Shown here: positions 1 through 10,943 of the stretch, one piece after another
Position numbering within the stretch: position 1 is the stretch's first letter
How the letters are laid out: every line of letters begins with the position of its first letter
Assembly: GCA_014529385.2 (NCBI GenBank)
Contig: CM043971.1
Location: forward strand, 90,761,840 to 90,825,839
Reading direction: 5' to 3'
DNA: 64,000 bases
DNA from: Adiantum capillus-veneris
Lineage: Eukaryota; Streptophyta; Polypodiopsida; Polypodiales; Pteridaceae
Translations under genes and position numbers: made by a program
The notes under the pieces: generated by a model
The model's input: only the letters and a program-made list of their open reading frames with translations
Database searches by the model: none
Told to the model about the DNA's origin: nothing

Positions 1-249
1 ACTTTGTTATTACATGAGATATGCCAAGAAAAAATAGAGCCAATCACGTTTTTGCTACTGCACAAAGAAGAGGTAACAATAACAATGTCACTACTTCTAA
101 TGCCTTCCATAACAACAATGCACCTGGTAGATCTATTAAAAGAAGAAAGAAAATTTGTATTGCAACTATTACAAAGCTACTGTTTATCTAGTAAAGCAAT
201 GTCATTAGCTAAAGGCTAAAGAGGCATGTGAGAAATAAAGTGATGCAAC

Positions 250-1090
250 CATCGCGAAATCTGTAAATTCTATAATTAATGAAAAATGGGCTATTAGATG
301 GTTGCTATGCAAAATGAATATGATGCACTTGTGAAGAATAATATCTAGTCTTTATGTGACTTGTCTCCTAACAAGAAAGCTACTGGTACAAAGTGAAACG
401 TAAACTGGATAGTATTATTAATCACTACAACACGAAACTTGTTGCAAAAAATTATACTCAACAAAAAGGCATTACGATGAAGAAACTTTTGCTCCCAATT
501 GTCGTATGACTATTGCTTGTTTCAATTGTAAAGTGACAACTTATTTTGTACATCAATTGGACATTAACATTGCTTTCTCAAATGGTGACTTATACGAGGA
601 AGTGTATATAATACAACCTTATGGTTTTGTTAAAAAGAAACGAAAATATACAAATGTATTGAAGCTTTGTATAATTTAAAACAATCTCTCCACTTGGTAT
701 GAGAAGATGGATAATTATATGATTGCAAGTGGCTTTCATAATAGTCCAACTGAGAGCACTTTATATGTAGAATACACAAATAATGTATATTTAATCATTG
801 TTGTGTATGTAGATAATTTTTAGCTGATCGATCTGAAGACACACAGTGATATGAATGCCACATTTGAGACATCACATTTGAGGCTTTTGCATCATTATTT
901 TGGGCATTCAACTTAGACAATGATGTATTGCATTATATCAATTATGTTATCAAAAGTATGTGCAAATTTGAACTTGATTGCAAACCAATTGCCACTCCTA
1001 TGGAAATATGTTTGAAATCAAGTCTACATGATGCTAAAGATCTTGCATATGTTTCTGTCTACCACAAGATTGTCTATTATGTGCCTTGAA
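250..1090 (+). pseudogene. Decayed Ty1/copia reverse-transcriptase fragment
   Basis: Broken plus-strand translation recalls the end of a copia integrase and the start of its reverse transcriptase. A segment near 308 reads MQNEYDALVKNN, the usual lead-in to the RT domain. Near 480-530 comes the EETFAP-like block, near 550-625 the stretch VHQLDINIAFSNGDLYEEVY, which is the RT motif with the first catalytic Asp, and near 800 a corrupted version of the YVDD region. TPME, which usually precedes the RT-RNase H linker, appears near 991. Several stops and frameshifts interrupt it. No LTR, primer-binding site or gag was found beside it, and the 5' part may lie outside the window. It is a dead relic. 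Confidence 0.75.
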
Positions 1091-2591
1091 CTTCTTCTCC
1101 ATCCTTAGACCATGTGTATTCATGTAACCATAAGTCAAACACAATCTATAAGTGGACAACTCACATATATGGCCGTAATTGTGATGTATACAGTAATTAC
1201 ACATGGCAAATACTTGAATCAACAAGTTGTTTATTGACTCACATATGAATTTGACAACTTTCACACAATTCATAAGGCTACTTACTCACAAATGTCTATT
1301 AATAGTGAGTGAGTAGGCCAAATGCCCAAATGACAATCATGCATGATAATATGATAAGCTTGCAGGATTTGGTATAAAAGAAGCTCCTACATATACGACA
1401 AGCTAATTGGGTTTCAACCCGTGTAAGGCTACTTGTGCAAGTGGTGGTGTGCCCCTAGTGAGTACCTTCAATAGTCAGCCATGTGAGATTGTGCTATGGC
1501 ATTTGTGCACATACATGGCTTGATGGCATCATGCCTCAATAGTATGAAGGTTGTAGATATCTTCATCGTTGCATGCAAATGTGTGTGCACGGATGCATGT
1601 ATAAGGCATACCTATCTATGGAGGAGCATCACCAAGCTACTTGTACAATGAAAGTTCATGCAGCTAATGGACTCGCCATTCATGTGAAAGGCTATTTGAG
1701 TGCACATATCACGTTCTGCCTAAATCGTTCTGCCTAAATCGTATGCAAGATGTTGAAGTTAATCATCCTTGCATGCAGTAACCCACCAGTAAAGAACATT
1801 TCACCCATCAAAAACCAATTTCACATACCATATGTACACTCTTTTACGCTTGCTAGGGTTCTTGCGGACAAAGGCACTCCATGAATTGGACCATGACAAC
1901 TCGCTACCCATTAACTGACACCTGAAAGTTTATGCATCATGAATAAGCCCTTCCTGCGTCTACGATCTCAAGTGTTCATGGGTTTCTCTTCATAACTGAT
2001 ACATCAGAAGTTCTCCAGTGTCTTAATGATCACAAACATCTAATTAGAGACACTAACATTCAAAAAGAGTTCACATTAGAAGCCCTTTGTTCCTATTCAG
2101 GAACAAAGCAGGAACAAAGGGCTAAATGGGGGGAACAACAGCGGATGCTTTAAAGAAAGTAGGATAGGATGGATCAATGCCTGTCCAATGCATTTCCGTA
2201 GCATCGTGATTACTAGGGTGCAATGAAACCAATCTGTGAATCTTTGGAACTTGAATGTGGAAATTTCATAGTTTTACTCTCATTTTGCAGTCAAGAAAAT
2301 GCAGACTATGACTCCGTTACTGTCTTCCGAATTAAGGTCAGCATGTGCCCATACACAAGCTAATCCAAAGTCAAGTGGAATGACGGCAATACAAGCATCT
2401 CACAAAACATCCTGTTCCGATCGCTCTCAAAATTGCTTGCGGTGGCAAATATCCTTTAAAACAGCTGGCTCCTCTTCACTAACGGCAGGTCCTGTACACT
2501 AAAGTCACTCTGTTGCCTCCTGGAGGTAGGTCGTAGGTACAATCAAGGCCGTAACAAAAATTGAAATGCTCATAGCCAAGAAGAAACTCAA
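1091..2591. other. Intergenic stretch, no recognised gene
   Basis: No open frame here resembles a known family, and no LTR or terminal repeat was recognised. Part of it may still belong to the decayed copia element on its left. The right end, next to 2592, would hold the 3' UTR of the minus-strand MYB-CC gene. Confidence 0.5.
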
Positions 2592-4668
2592 TTATTTGCT
2601 TGCGGAAAACCCATTCAAATCAAACCCCCTCTGCTGAAATCCAATCCCATCATTGTTTGTGTTCAAATCGAGTCCCTTCCCTATGCCATCGGATCCGCAC
2701 ATCACAAGGGCACCTGATGATCCCAACATCCTATTTTTCTCATGCGATGAAGCCAGACCGATGACCTGCTCCATCGACAATGCAGCTCTTCTGGGCTCTG
2801 GCCTTTCCACACAATGGAAGGTTCTACAAGTCTGCTCGCAATCTCTTATTCCTCCTTGTTTATGAATCCCATCATAGCCTTCCAAACCACTAAAATGCAT
2901 TAAATGCACTGACCCCTCTGAGTTGCTTGTATTCATTGTGCACGCATTGCTTGATGATCTCTCATCTAGAGAGGAACACCCATCTCTTGATGCAATCACT
3001 ATGCTTGGCTTGACATCTTCCTCCTCATTCTGCCGCAATTGTGTGTTAAAATCACAAACTTTTAACCTCTTGATATTACCTGATTGTACATCAATAGTGC
3101 TGCCAGCTACATCGAACCTCTCATTATACGTAAGAGTCGTTAGACAGCTCTCTGGAGAGCACTCTACTCCCTCAAAAGCATGGTGAGCCGCCGCTCCCTC
3201 ATCCGCATCGGCGCGAGGAAGACTGGCTGCCAGTGAGAAACAATCATTCGAAACCTTGGACGCCAGATCCGAAAGTTCGGCACGGGCAGCTTCGAGTCCA
3301 ATATTTGCGACCGTCTGACCTGCAAGAGTTTGTTGTGCCTTTTCAAGAATGGATTGCAGGTACCTACCTTGCGCCTCAATGCGCACTTGTAAGAGCCTTT
3401 GAACCTGAAAAGACCCAAGAATGTAAGGCACTTCTTGCAATCAAGCTAAGGTGAACACAAGTGTGCATATGGATAAATAATTCCCAGAAGGCACATGTCG
3501 ACGCATACGGAACAACTTGCTTTACCTCCAGCTGCTCATGAAGCTTTCGTTGGACTTCGATTTGAAATCCGAGAGCATCATTCACCTGTACATCACTGAA
3601 GAAGAACAAAAACGAACACATCAGCCAACTAACTTATGCCAAGTAGAGTCTCCTTCAAGGGTTCAAGAGATGTTCTCACTCAGATAGAATATCTTGGCTC
3701 GTTGTTACGAGGGCGGGCGTATGTGTAGCTACAGACGGAGAGGCTTCAATAACATCTGCATCTCCTGCAATTACCAGTTGTGGAGAGTGTAAATGAATAC
3801 TCCATGACCAAGGAAAACTTTTAAGTAAACGGGCAGCATAATTACCAGGTTTAGCCAATTCACAAGCTCCATCTCTATGAGGTTGTTTCCCAAGACGATA
3901 CTTCTACACACACATCCCACCATATTAAACTTAGCCAGACCTCGAACATACTTCAAACCACAACCTTCTGTTCATGTAGCACACAATGCAAACCTGCAAA
4001 TGACTCTTGAGATGATATAATGTGAGGCCCTTGACATTCATTAGCCTCATTACAGACTTGGGCGTAGCCTCTGCAAAAAGAAGAGGAAACGATCTTAGAC
4101 ATCGTAAAAGAGAACCACCAAGAATCTTTTGGCCAAACCCTGGCTCATTTTGCATATGCTAGCCATGTGCGCACACAAACACACAACAAACACTTGCAAT
4201 GATAAAGACCTCTCCTTGAAGCAACACTATGGGCATGCAGTGGATGCACGCACACACCCCAAAAAACCCAGAAAATCCAATCAAATCACATTAAAAAAAA
4301 ACCTTAATAGTAATCAAAATCACCAAAAAAAGGCTGAATTTTGAGACCACGCGCCTAGACATGTGGGTTAGAGATGGGACATCAAATCAAATATCTGGCA
4401 CCAGAAATTAACAAACATGCAGGGAGTCGACAGATAACTAGAAGGCATAAAACTTACTATCAGCCCCTCCAAGCTGAGTAACTGCATCAACAAATCGCAT
4501 GTGAAGCTCGGCTGTCCAACGCAAACGTGGCTTGGGGTCTGTTGACAGAACAACAGCTCCATCTCCAGAGTAATTGGCTCCTGGCTGCATTTTTCCAGCA
4601 AATCCCTGCATGTGGTGAGAATACGCTCCTGCTGCTGTAGTACCTCCACAATTCTCCAAGCGATACAT
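2592..4668 (-). CDS. MYB-CC (PHR1-LIKE) transcription factor, six coding exons
   Basis: Predicted exons on the minus strand are 4668-4458, 4070-3994, 3903-3846, 3764-3680, 3595-3526 and 3404-2592. All introns are GT-AG, the phases agree, and the joined frame is 1314 nt (437 residues). Residues about 45-103 form the single SHAQKYF-type MYB repeat, with DPKPRLRWT, FVDAVTQLGG, VKGLTLYHLKSHLQKYRLGK. Exon 2 is 77 nt, the size usual for this family. Residues about 148-195 form the MYB-CC coiled coil with the LHEQLE signature and RIEAQGRYLQSILEKAQQTL. The serine-rich C-terminal region ends in a DLNGF motif. Family members are nuclear and bind GNATATNC sites, many in phosphate-starvation control. The coiled coil looks closest to the PHL2/PHL3 side, but that is a judgement by eye. 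The ATG follows an AG at 4673-4672, so the 5' UTR is probably spliced. No defect is visible. Confidence 0.92.
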
Positions 4669-5822
4669 TTTCTGCATCAGCAACAAAATACAGCAAACAT
4701 TGGCATGCCACTTCTTCAAACACCAACATCAAATACACTTCATTTCAGAGGAGAAAAATTCTCCTCAAGAGATCTTCACGTCTTCCCACGCAGACAAACT
4801 CTCGTTTTTCAAAGAAAGTCGCCATAGACATGTCAAACTCTACAGGCCTTTCCATTCAAAAACGCTGTACCTTGATGGAAATTTTGAAATTAGGGAAGAA
4901 GTCCACCGCTTGGTCTTGTTCTTTATCTCAACCTCCCTCCCTCTCTCCCTTTCTGTTGAGATGAAAGGAAGCGGGTGTGTGGCGTGTTGCTGGAAGGAAG
5001 CAACAAGAAGCGTATTGATGATAGAGGCGTTCCTGCTGCTGTTGATGTTGTCGTAGACAGCGGCAAAAGCTTCTGGAGATAACAACTTTAAGCAGAGACC
5101 ACAGAAAGGGGAATTCAAACACTTCCTCTTGAATGCGAAGAAAGAAACACTTTCACCAAGAACCGCAGGTTGCTGCTTGGAGCTACTCCATATCCCGAGC
5201 AGAAAACCAAGAAATGTAGGCTGCGAGAAAGCTAAGTTTCTTCGCAGGAAATCTCTACAAAGCTATGCTTCAGGAAGCGCTTGACCCAACAGAGAAAGCA
5301 AGACTTTACAGGAGCTCCTACGACATGGAAGCAGACAGCGGGATGGAAGTACATTTTAATCAGAGGGAAAAGATCCGAAACAGAAGAGAAAGAGCGCGAT
5401 TTGCAGGAAAGACAAACAGACAAGTCCAACGAGAGGAATATGCAAAATTCCTGCACCGGATTAAACAAAGAGAGCAGGGCGGGAGGAAGGGAAATGGGTC
5501 TGTACAGTGTTCATGCATGTGTGTGTGTAAGTGGGTTTGTGTATGTTTCCGCGTTCGTGTGTTGGGCTGTTAGCGTGTCTGTGTGTGTGTGTATGTGTGT
5601 ATGTTGTGTGGAAGTTTTGGCAGAAGAAGTCAAGGTGCCCAATTGAGAGGAGGTAAGGGGAGCAAATATTTGTAACGAGAAAAAGACGCCAAAAAAATGC
5701 AAGCTGGGAATCTTTGCCCTTTGCGCACTTCAAGACCCCCGCACTCTCTCTCGTGCTTATTATTCAAGGCTCTCTCACTCACACAGGCTGAGAGCGGCTC
5801 TCTCTCTCTCTCTCTCTCTCTG
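4669..5822 (-). promoter_or_regulatory. Probable 5' leader and promoter side of the MYB-CC gene
   Basis: The acceptor AG immediately before exon 1 (4673-4672) implies at least one 5' UTR intron, so leader exon(s) should lie upstream on the minus strand within this interval. It is low in transposon sequence and includes a GT-rich patch (about 5516-5604) and a (CT)n run (5798-5821, GA-rich in the gene's sense) that may sit near the promoter. No TATA box or transcription start can be assigned with confidence. Confidence 0.35.
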
Positions 5823-6006
5823 GAGACCAGTGACCACCCCCTTCATATTAATTCTCCCTTTATTCCTTCGGAAGTTCAGATCCTTCCCTATCCTCTTCCA
5901 AGTTCCTACAAATATTATGCTGTCTTTTCCATTTACTTCCTGCCTCCAACTATTGTGGCTTATTGTACCTCAATCTGAACACCTCTTTAAATTGCAAGCA
6001 ATGCTT

Positions 6007-6299
6007 GGATACCCTAGGGGCTATGGCTGTGGCAAGCTTTTGTGAAATCATACAAGAGAGCACAGTGACGTTCACATGATCGGAGGCAAACAAGCCTTAG
6101 AGGACTCGTTTAGAACAATACATAACATCTTGTAATAGGGAAAGCTTAGGAGTGTAGTGGTTTTTCTGCCAAGCAGATAACTTGCAATCCTGTGACTCTC
6201 GAGGCTCGGCCGAGATTGTTGTATCTTTTTTATGTTCTTAATACTATCCACTCACAATTGTGAGTTTTGTAAAATAAAAAAAAGGATACCCTAGGGGCT
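6007..6299 (+). mobile_element. Short retroposed insertion with 16-bp target-site duplication
   Basis: The sequence GGATACCCTAGGGGCT occurs at 6007-6022 and again, unchanged, at 6284-6299. Between them lies 261 bp that ends in an A-rich tail (6271-6283). Long direct repeats plus a poly-A tail are the mark of target-primed reverse transcription by a LINE machinery. The insert has no open frame. It could be a severely 5'-truncated LINE 3' UTR, a SINE, or a retroposed transcript; the parent is not recognised. Confidence 0.88.
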
Positions 6300-6453
6300 T
6301 GCTTGCATGCTCAATGACACAAGGCCACACACATCCATATCTCCAAATTGCATGGGTTGGTTGAGAGTGAATCTATGGTTGAGGTTCGTCGTGACGATCA
6401 CGAGACAGGATTAGACAGATGATTGCAATGAAATAGGGGTGAAATACGGGTCG

Positions 6454-6975
6454 TCCTCGTCTATATGTTTTTCTTTTTTAAAGGAGTAGAGGTGTATTAA
6501 AATAAGACGCAAAAAGGTACAAAGTTCCCACAGGTAAGGGGTGGGAAAGCCCTACAACTGAGGATCAAGTTACAGCAGACTAAGCATTCTGCTTCTAACA
6601 GGACGGTAGTACATAGGGGCAACAGAGCTCCAGTTTTGCCATCTTATAGACTCTATGATGGAAGAGATAGAAAGATCTTCAGGGAGAGCTTCTTGGAATT
6701 TTCTACAAAGATTAAGGGTTGAGAGCTTTAAGTCATGCTTTAGAAACCAAATAGGGTAAACATACTGGCTCTTGAATACAGTTGCATTCCTTTGATTCCA
6801 TATATACCATAGCATGAAACCTCTCCAGATGTTCCCATAAAAGGATGTCCAGTCCTCTACAACTTCCCAAGATGAAGTCCTTGAAGTCCAGAGATTTTAG
6901 ATTAATTTGATCGGTGACATTCTATAAAGCACTTAAAATGTCTTCATTTGCTTTACATTTCCTCGTCTATATGTT
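6454..6975 (-). mobile_element. 5'-truncated LINE fragment with 16-bp target-site duplication
   Basis: A 490-bp minus-strand insert is flanked by TCCTCGTCTATATGTT at 6454-6469 and 6960-6975. Its T-rich left end (6470-6480) is the poly-A tail in reverse. Translation gives the tail of an L1-type ORF2, with WRGFMLWYIWNQRNATVFK near 6770-6830, the segment that follows the C-terminal zinc-binding region in plant LINEs. The frame closes near 6570, and a shift is needed further upstream near 6840-6870. The truncated 5' end and long duplication are typical of plant L1 insertion. Confidence 0.88.
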
Positions 6976-7114
6976 GGATGGCACCGAGTGAAGGAATCGA
7001 TGGTAGGGGTGGCCATAGGTTTCGCAAGCGGGATATGTGCCCTTGGATGAATGGCTTGTCATTCGATAGAGCCATAAAAACACACATTTATAGATGCACA
7101 GTTGGTTTATAACG

Positions 7115-7180
7115 AATGCATGTGAGTGGCTTGGCGAGGCCAGCAGTCTCGGACACGCCAGGTCGAGGGTTCAAGCTGTA
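7115..7180 (+). repeat. Possible tRNA-related (SINE-like) segment
   Basis: GGGTTCAAGCT (7167-7177) resembles a pol III B box. It lies about 40 bp after a GAGTGGCTTGG stretch (7123-7133) that could be a weak A box, with tRNA-like GGACACGCCAGGTCGAGG between. No poly-A tail or flanking duplication was found, so this is only suggestive. Confidence 0.3.
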
Positions 7181-7699
7181 AGAATAGGTGTGACTAGAGC
7201 TCTTACTAGCACCCATCGCACCTCGAGATTCGTGCAGGCCATGTCTACGACGTTGATCCGTTTCTGAGACTCGTTTTGAAAGAGCCCTTTTTTAGATTGT
7301 GGCTAGTGATTGAGTATGTTGAACCTTTGGAGGACCTTGTGTGAGGCTTTATTGAGTTGGGGTGTTCTCGGATAATGAGACACCTTCGGTGATACAAGCT
7401 TCTGAAGATCCCCTTACTCGTGGCCTTGCCATAAGATATGTATAGAGGTGTATAGGTGCATCTAACACCTAGTTGTTACTCTTTCGATAGTGTTTTTCTA
7501 AGCGGTATATGTGATTCAATGCCATGTTAGCACTCCTTTATGGTTTACTAGTATGTGACCCACGCGTTGCTGCAGTTAAGAAGAAGGTACACCCCTCAAT
7601 CATGGTGACCTTGCTCTCTTTCATTCCACAATGACAGGTAAACGCATGTGATTCTCTTTTGAGATTTTGAAGCCCTTCGATACATGCATCATGCATCTT

Positions 7700-7979
7700 T
7701 CTTAGTGTCCTCATGTTGAGTTGAAGACTCATTGGATAGATATAAGGGTCTCTTGGCATACTCCTCGATGTCATACATTCCCTTCAAGGTTCATGTGTGT
7801 GTGTGTGTGTGTTGGGTGTTTGAGGGGAGAGAGAGAGAGAGAGAGAGAGAGAATGCGTAAGGGTAAATACCCATCAATCACACAAGGCCTTTGATTGTTC
7901 TTGTGATGGTCCCTACTTTCCTTCATGTCTAGGCATTGCAAGTTGTCTTGTGTTCAAGCGAGTGATAGCTACCAGTGAG

Positions 7980-8065
<86 letters not shown>

Positions 8066-8150
8066 GTTCTCGTCTTGAGTTCAAGACTCCTTGGATAGAT
8101 CTTAGAGGTCTCTTGGCATACTCCTCAATATCACGCATTCCCTTCAGGAT

Positions 8151-8222
<72 letters not shown>
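7700..8222 (+). repeat. Diverged direct duplication with long (CT)n and (GT)n tracts
   Basis: About 95 bp at 7706-7800 (landmark GGTCTCTTGGCATACTCCTC) recurs at 8073-8152 with scattered changes. Each copy runs directly into a (GT)n tract: short at 7796-7811, about 34 repeats at 8153-8221. A (GA)n run (7830-7851) and about 40 repeats of CT (7982-8062) lie between. The shared junction suggests that the unit and its microsatellite were duplicated together. Confidence 0.8.
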
Positions 8223-8225
<3 letters not shown>

Positions 8226-8539
8226 AGAGAGCTATATGGCATTCGATAGGCAATGGTATGGTTTGCATGAATTTAATTGTAGATCATGTAGTGGGCAATG
8301 TTTTGATTTGCATAATATTTCAACACACGGCAGGTATTGAATGTATATAAATACTTAGAAATTGCAGTCAGGTCCTCTCTCACAAATCAAATGCATAAGC
8401 CAAACACATGTGCAATCAGCCGGTCAATGGATATGTAATCAGGGTGCATGTGCACGTTGCAATGATTTTTGATCATTATTTTTTCCCCATCGCTTCTACT
8501 CACCATTGCAAAGCGTGCATGGTGTCTCTTAGGTCTTCA
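8223..8539. other. Non-coding stretch
   Basis: Nothing recognisable beyond short low-complexity sequence. Confidence 0.4.
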
Positions 8540-10073
8540 AGGTGCAAGCATAGGCGATTGCATTTGGTGGAAGGCCTTCCCTTTGCATTTGGTAAAAATG
8601 GCCTAGAGCTATTGAGCCACAACCATATTAGGCACATCCTACAATCAACGCATTCCAAGAGATGATAGTTTGAGAAAAAAACTCATCAAGAACTTGATGT
8701 GCCTTTTGTACCACACGAGTGGGACTCTTGTTGCCTACAACAATAATGATGCATTAAAGGAAAAGTTTGGGCCAATCTGAAAATCATGCCTTATTTTCCT
8801 TTAGCCTTTGTCTACATGTAGATCGAGTCAAGTGATTTAGAACATGTACAATGTCCTATTCTCTCACCTTAGAGGTGGGGTAGAGGGATTTCTTTTCTAA
8901 CTTTGCCCAAATTGGCAGAGTTGATAGACATGATGGGGGTAGAGGTGACAATACACTAAGGCGAGGGAGCAGCTTGGCATGTGGAAATCTCCTTGGGAGA
9001 CGATGGCAATTGACGATGCTACTCCCCCCCCACCCACCCACCCCCCCCTCTTTCCCCACTTTCCTTTATTTGCTCCTACGTCGGCTTGCGTGAATATGGA
9101 TCCGTAGTGAATAGTAGGTAGTACCATGAGTCATCGTTTGACATCATTTTCTTGCGTTGTCAAACTTCCCTTATGACAATTTGATGAGCCTCTACCAGCA
9201 AAATGGAGTAGTAATTTTATCATCAAAGAAAGTAAAAACATAGGGCACGGTCATAGATGCAATAAAATGGCAAAAACAAAGCTTATAGTTGGTAGTGATG
9301 CTACATCGTCCGAAATTCTTAGGCAAGTGACAAATTAGAGGGAGAGGAATGGAAGAGTGGAGGAGGAACATGGTGGATAGGAGCAAGAGGCTGCAATTAG
9401 TGGCTACATAATCTATTCAATAGTAACAATAGGCTTGGGGTTCTTGGAGACACTTGAGTGATGGCTAAAATGTTGTGCATGTGCTACATCTCTTGTAGTG
9501 GGTATGATAGAGGTTGGGCAACATCAAGTGCATTGCTTTTTTATGAAAATTGACTACCAAAAATAGTATAGATATCACAGATAGAGGTATCATTCCTTCC
9601 TGGACACATGCATAGAAGTAGATAGACATCCTAACTTCTACGCAGGAAGCTAGTCAAGAACCTGCTATGCTTTTGGAAGTACCCACCATTTCCTAGTCCT
9701 ACCTATGTTGGGGCATATTCAACAATCACTGCATTCCAAGGTAATTTTGTGCGTTCAAAATTATATGACAATTGACCTACACTTTGAGCAACAATTTCAA
9801 GTACTTTATTATTTTCCCAAGAGCCTTTGACGAATAATCCCATCATGAAGCCATTTTCTTATGTCCATGGCACTTCCTAGACCTCCCTAGGTTGCCGTTG
9901 TTGACAATTAATGCATTCCAAGAATGTTTTGTACATTCAAAAGTACACCACATTTGATATACATGATGAGCAAAGTAATTCCAAGCATGATATTTGAAAT
10001 CAGACGAAACAATCTCATCATGAAGTTGTTGGCCAATGTCCACAATGTAGCATAAGCCACACTGGTCAAATAC

Positions 10074-10128
<55 letters not shown>

Positions 10129-10365
10129 ATCGAGATGTCCTCGCTTGTTCACCTTATTTCTTATCGTCAACTTCTTTGAATATGGTTGTGTAATAAGGTA
10201 AATAGATCTGACACTCTGATTGACCAAAGAATTGCCAATCACATCCTGTTTCTCCAACAATCCCTCGAATGTCTTCCATACGTCCGAGCATAAATGACCA
10301 CATTTGAAGAAAGGCCATCCCTTTGCGTCTGTTGAAAATAGCCCAGAGCTTTCTCGCCATGGAGC

Positions 10366-10370
<5 letters not shown>
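8540..10370. repeat. Diverged repeat family around a GCATTCCAAG core
   Basis: Copies of a unit containing an AATCAACGCATTCCAAG-like core start near 8643, 9727 and 9906. The last two run in parallel for about 180 bp (TTTTGTRCRTTCAAAA, later CATCATGAAG), so they look like an old tandem pair. A second shared block, with TTGAAGAAAGGCCATCCCTTTG and AGCCCAGAGCTTTCTCG, is seen near 10295-10360, weakly near 8560-8620, and again near 22450-22505. These blocks often abut (CT)n tracts. No coding frame survives. They may be pieces of an unrecognised non-autonomous element. Confidence 0.55.
10074..10126. repeat. (CT)n microsatellite
   Basis: About 25 uninterrupted CT units. Confidence 0.95.
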
Positions 10371-10438
<68 letters not shown>

Positions 10439-10578
10439 GCTCTCTCTCTCTCTCTCTCTTTTTAACCTTTAAAGCTTTTAACCTTTTAACCTTTCAACCC
10501 CTTAACCTTTTAACTTTTTAAGCTTTTAATTTTTTAATGTACTAACTTTTTAACCCCCTTTTTAACTCTATTGTAATG

Positions 10579-10627
<49 letters not shown>
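10371..10627. repeat. (CT)n tracts enclosing a degenerate AACCTTTT minisatellite
   Basis: CT runs (10371-10431, 10440-10459 and 10580-10626) enclose about 110 bp of loose repeats of the form TTTTAACC (10460-10565). The core differs from the plant telomere unit TTTAGGG. Confidence 0.9.
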
Positions 10628-10628
<1 letters not shown>

Positions 10629-10639
10629 CCCGTCCCCGC

Positions 10640-10738
10640 CCCCACCACTTTTTAACTTTTGGGCCCCATAGGTCATTATTGCCTTTTGAGGACTTTAGTA
10701 TAACATTTCATTTCATTTCTACCCCCCCCCCCCCCCTC
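10640..10738 (+). mobile_element. Detached 3' tail of a LINE related to the adjacent element
   Basis: The 80 bp from CCACCACTTTTTAACTTTT to the repeated CATTT block matches the 3' terminus of the LINE at 21240-21321 (shared CATAGGT, GGCCTTTTGA-like, ATAACATTTCATTTCATTTC). It then runs into poly-C. This is the end of a second, otherwise lost copy lying directly 5' of the nearly complete one. Confidence 0.75.
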
Positions 10739-10943
10739 TCCTTCACTTTTGTTTTTGAGGCGCACACACACACACACACACACACAGAGCTGAACATATT
10801 GAGGGCACCGGGCCACACCGCCTTGCGCTCCGCCGCTCGTCGCGATCGCCGCCAGTGTGGGTGCACACGTACATCCAGTGCCGTGCCCGCTGCTAGAGTG
10901 GGTGCACACGCGCATCTAACCCCCTTGCGGACGGCGATCAAAC

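Noticed and set aside
4840-5118. Upstream minus-strand coding exon of the MYB-CC gene
   Set aside because: The frame does not join in phase to a sensible N-terminus, and the ATG at 4668 suits family proteins; it is more likely leader or intron.
7975-8340. Open frame across the (CT)n and (GT)n tracts
   Set aside because: Long dinucleotide repeats have no stop in several frames; the Ser-Leu and Cys-Val runs are artefacts.
10460-10565. Interstitial telomere
   Set aside because: The core is TTTTAACC with varying spacing, not the plant TTTAGGG unit.
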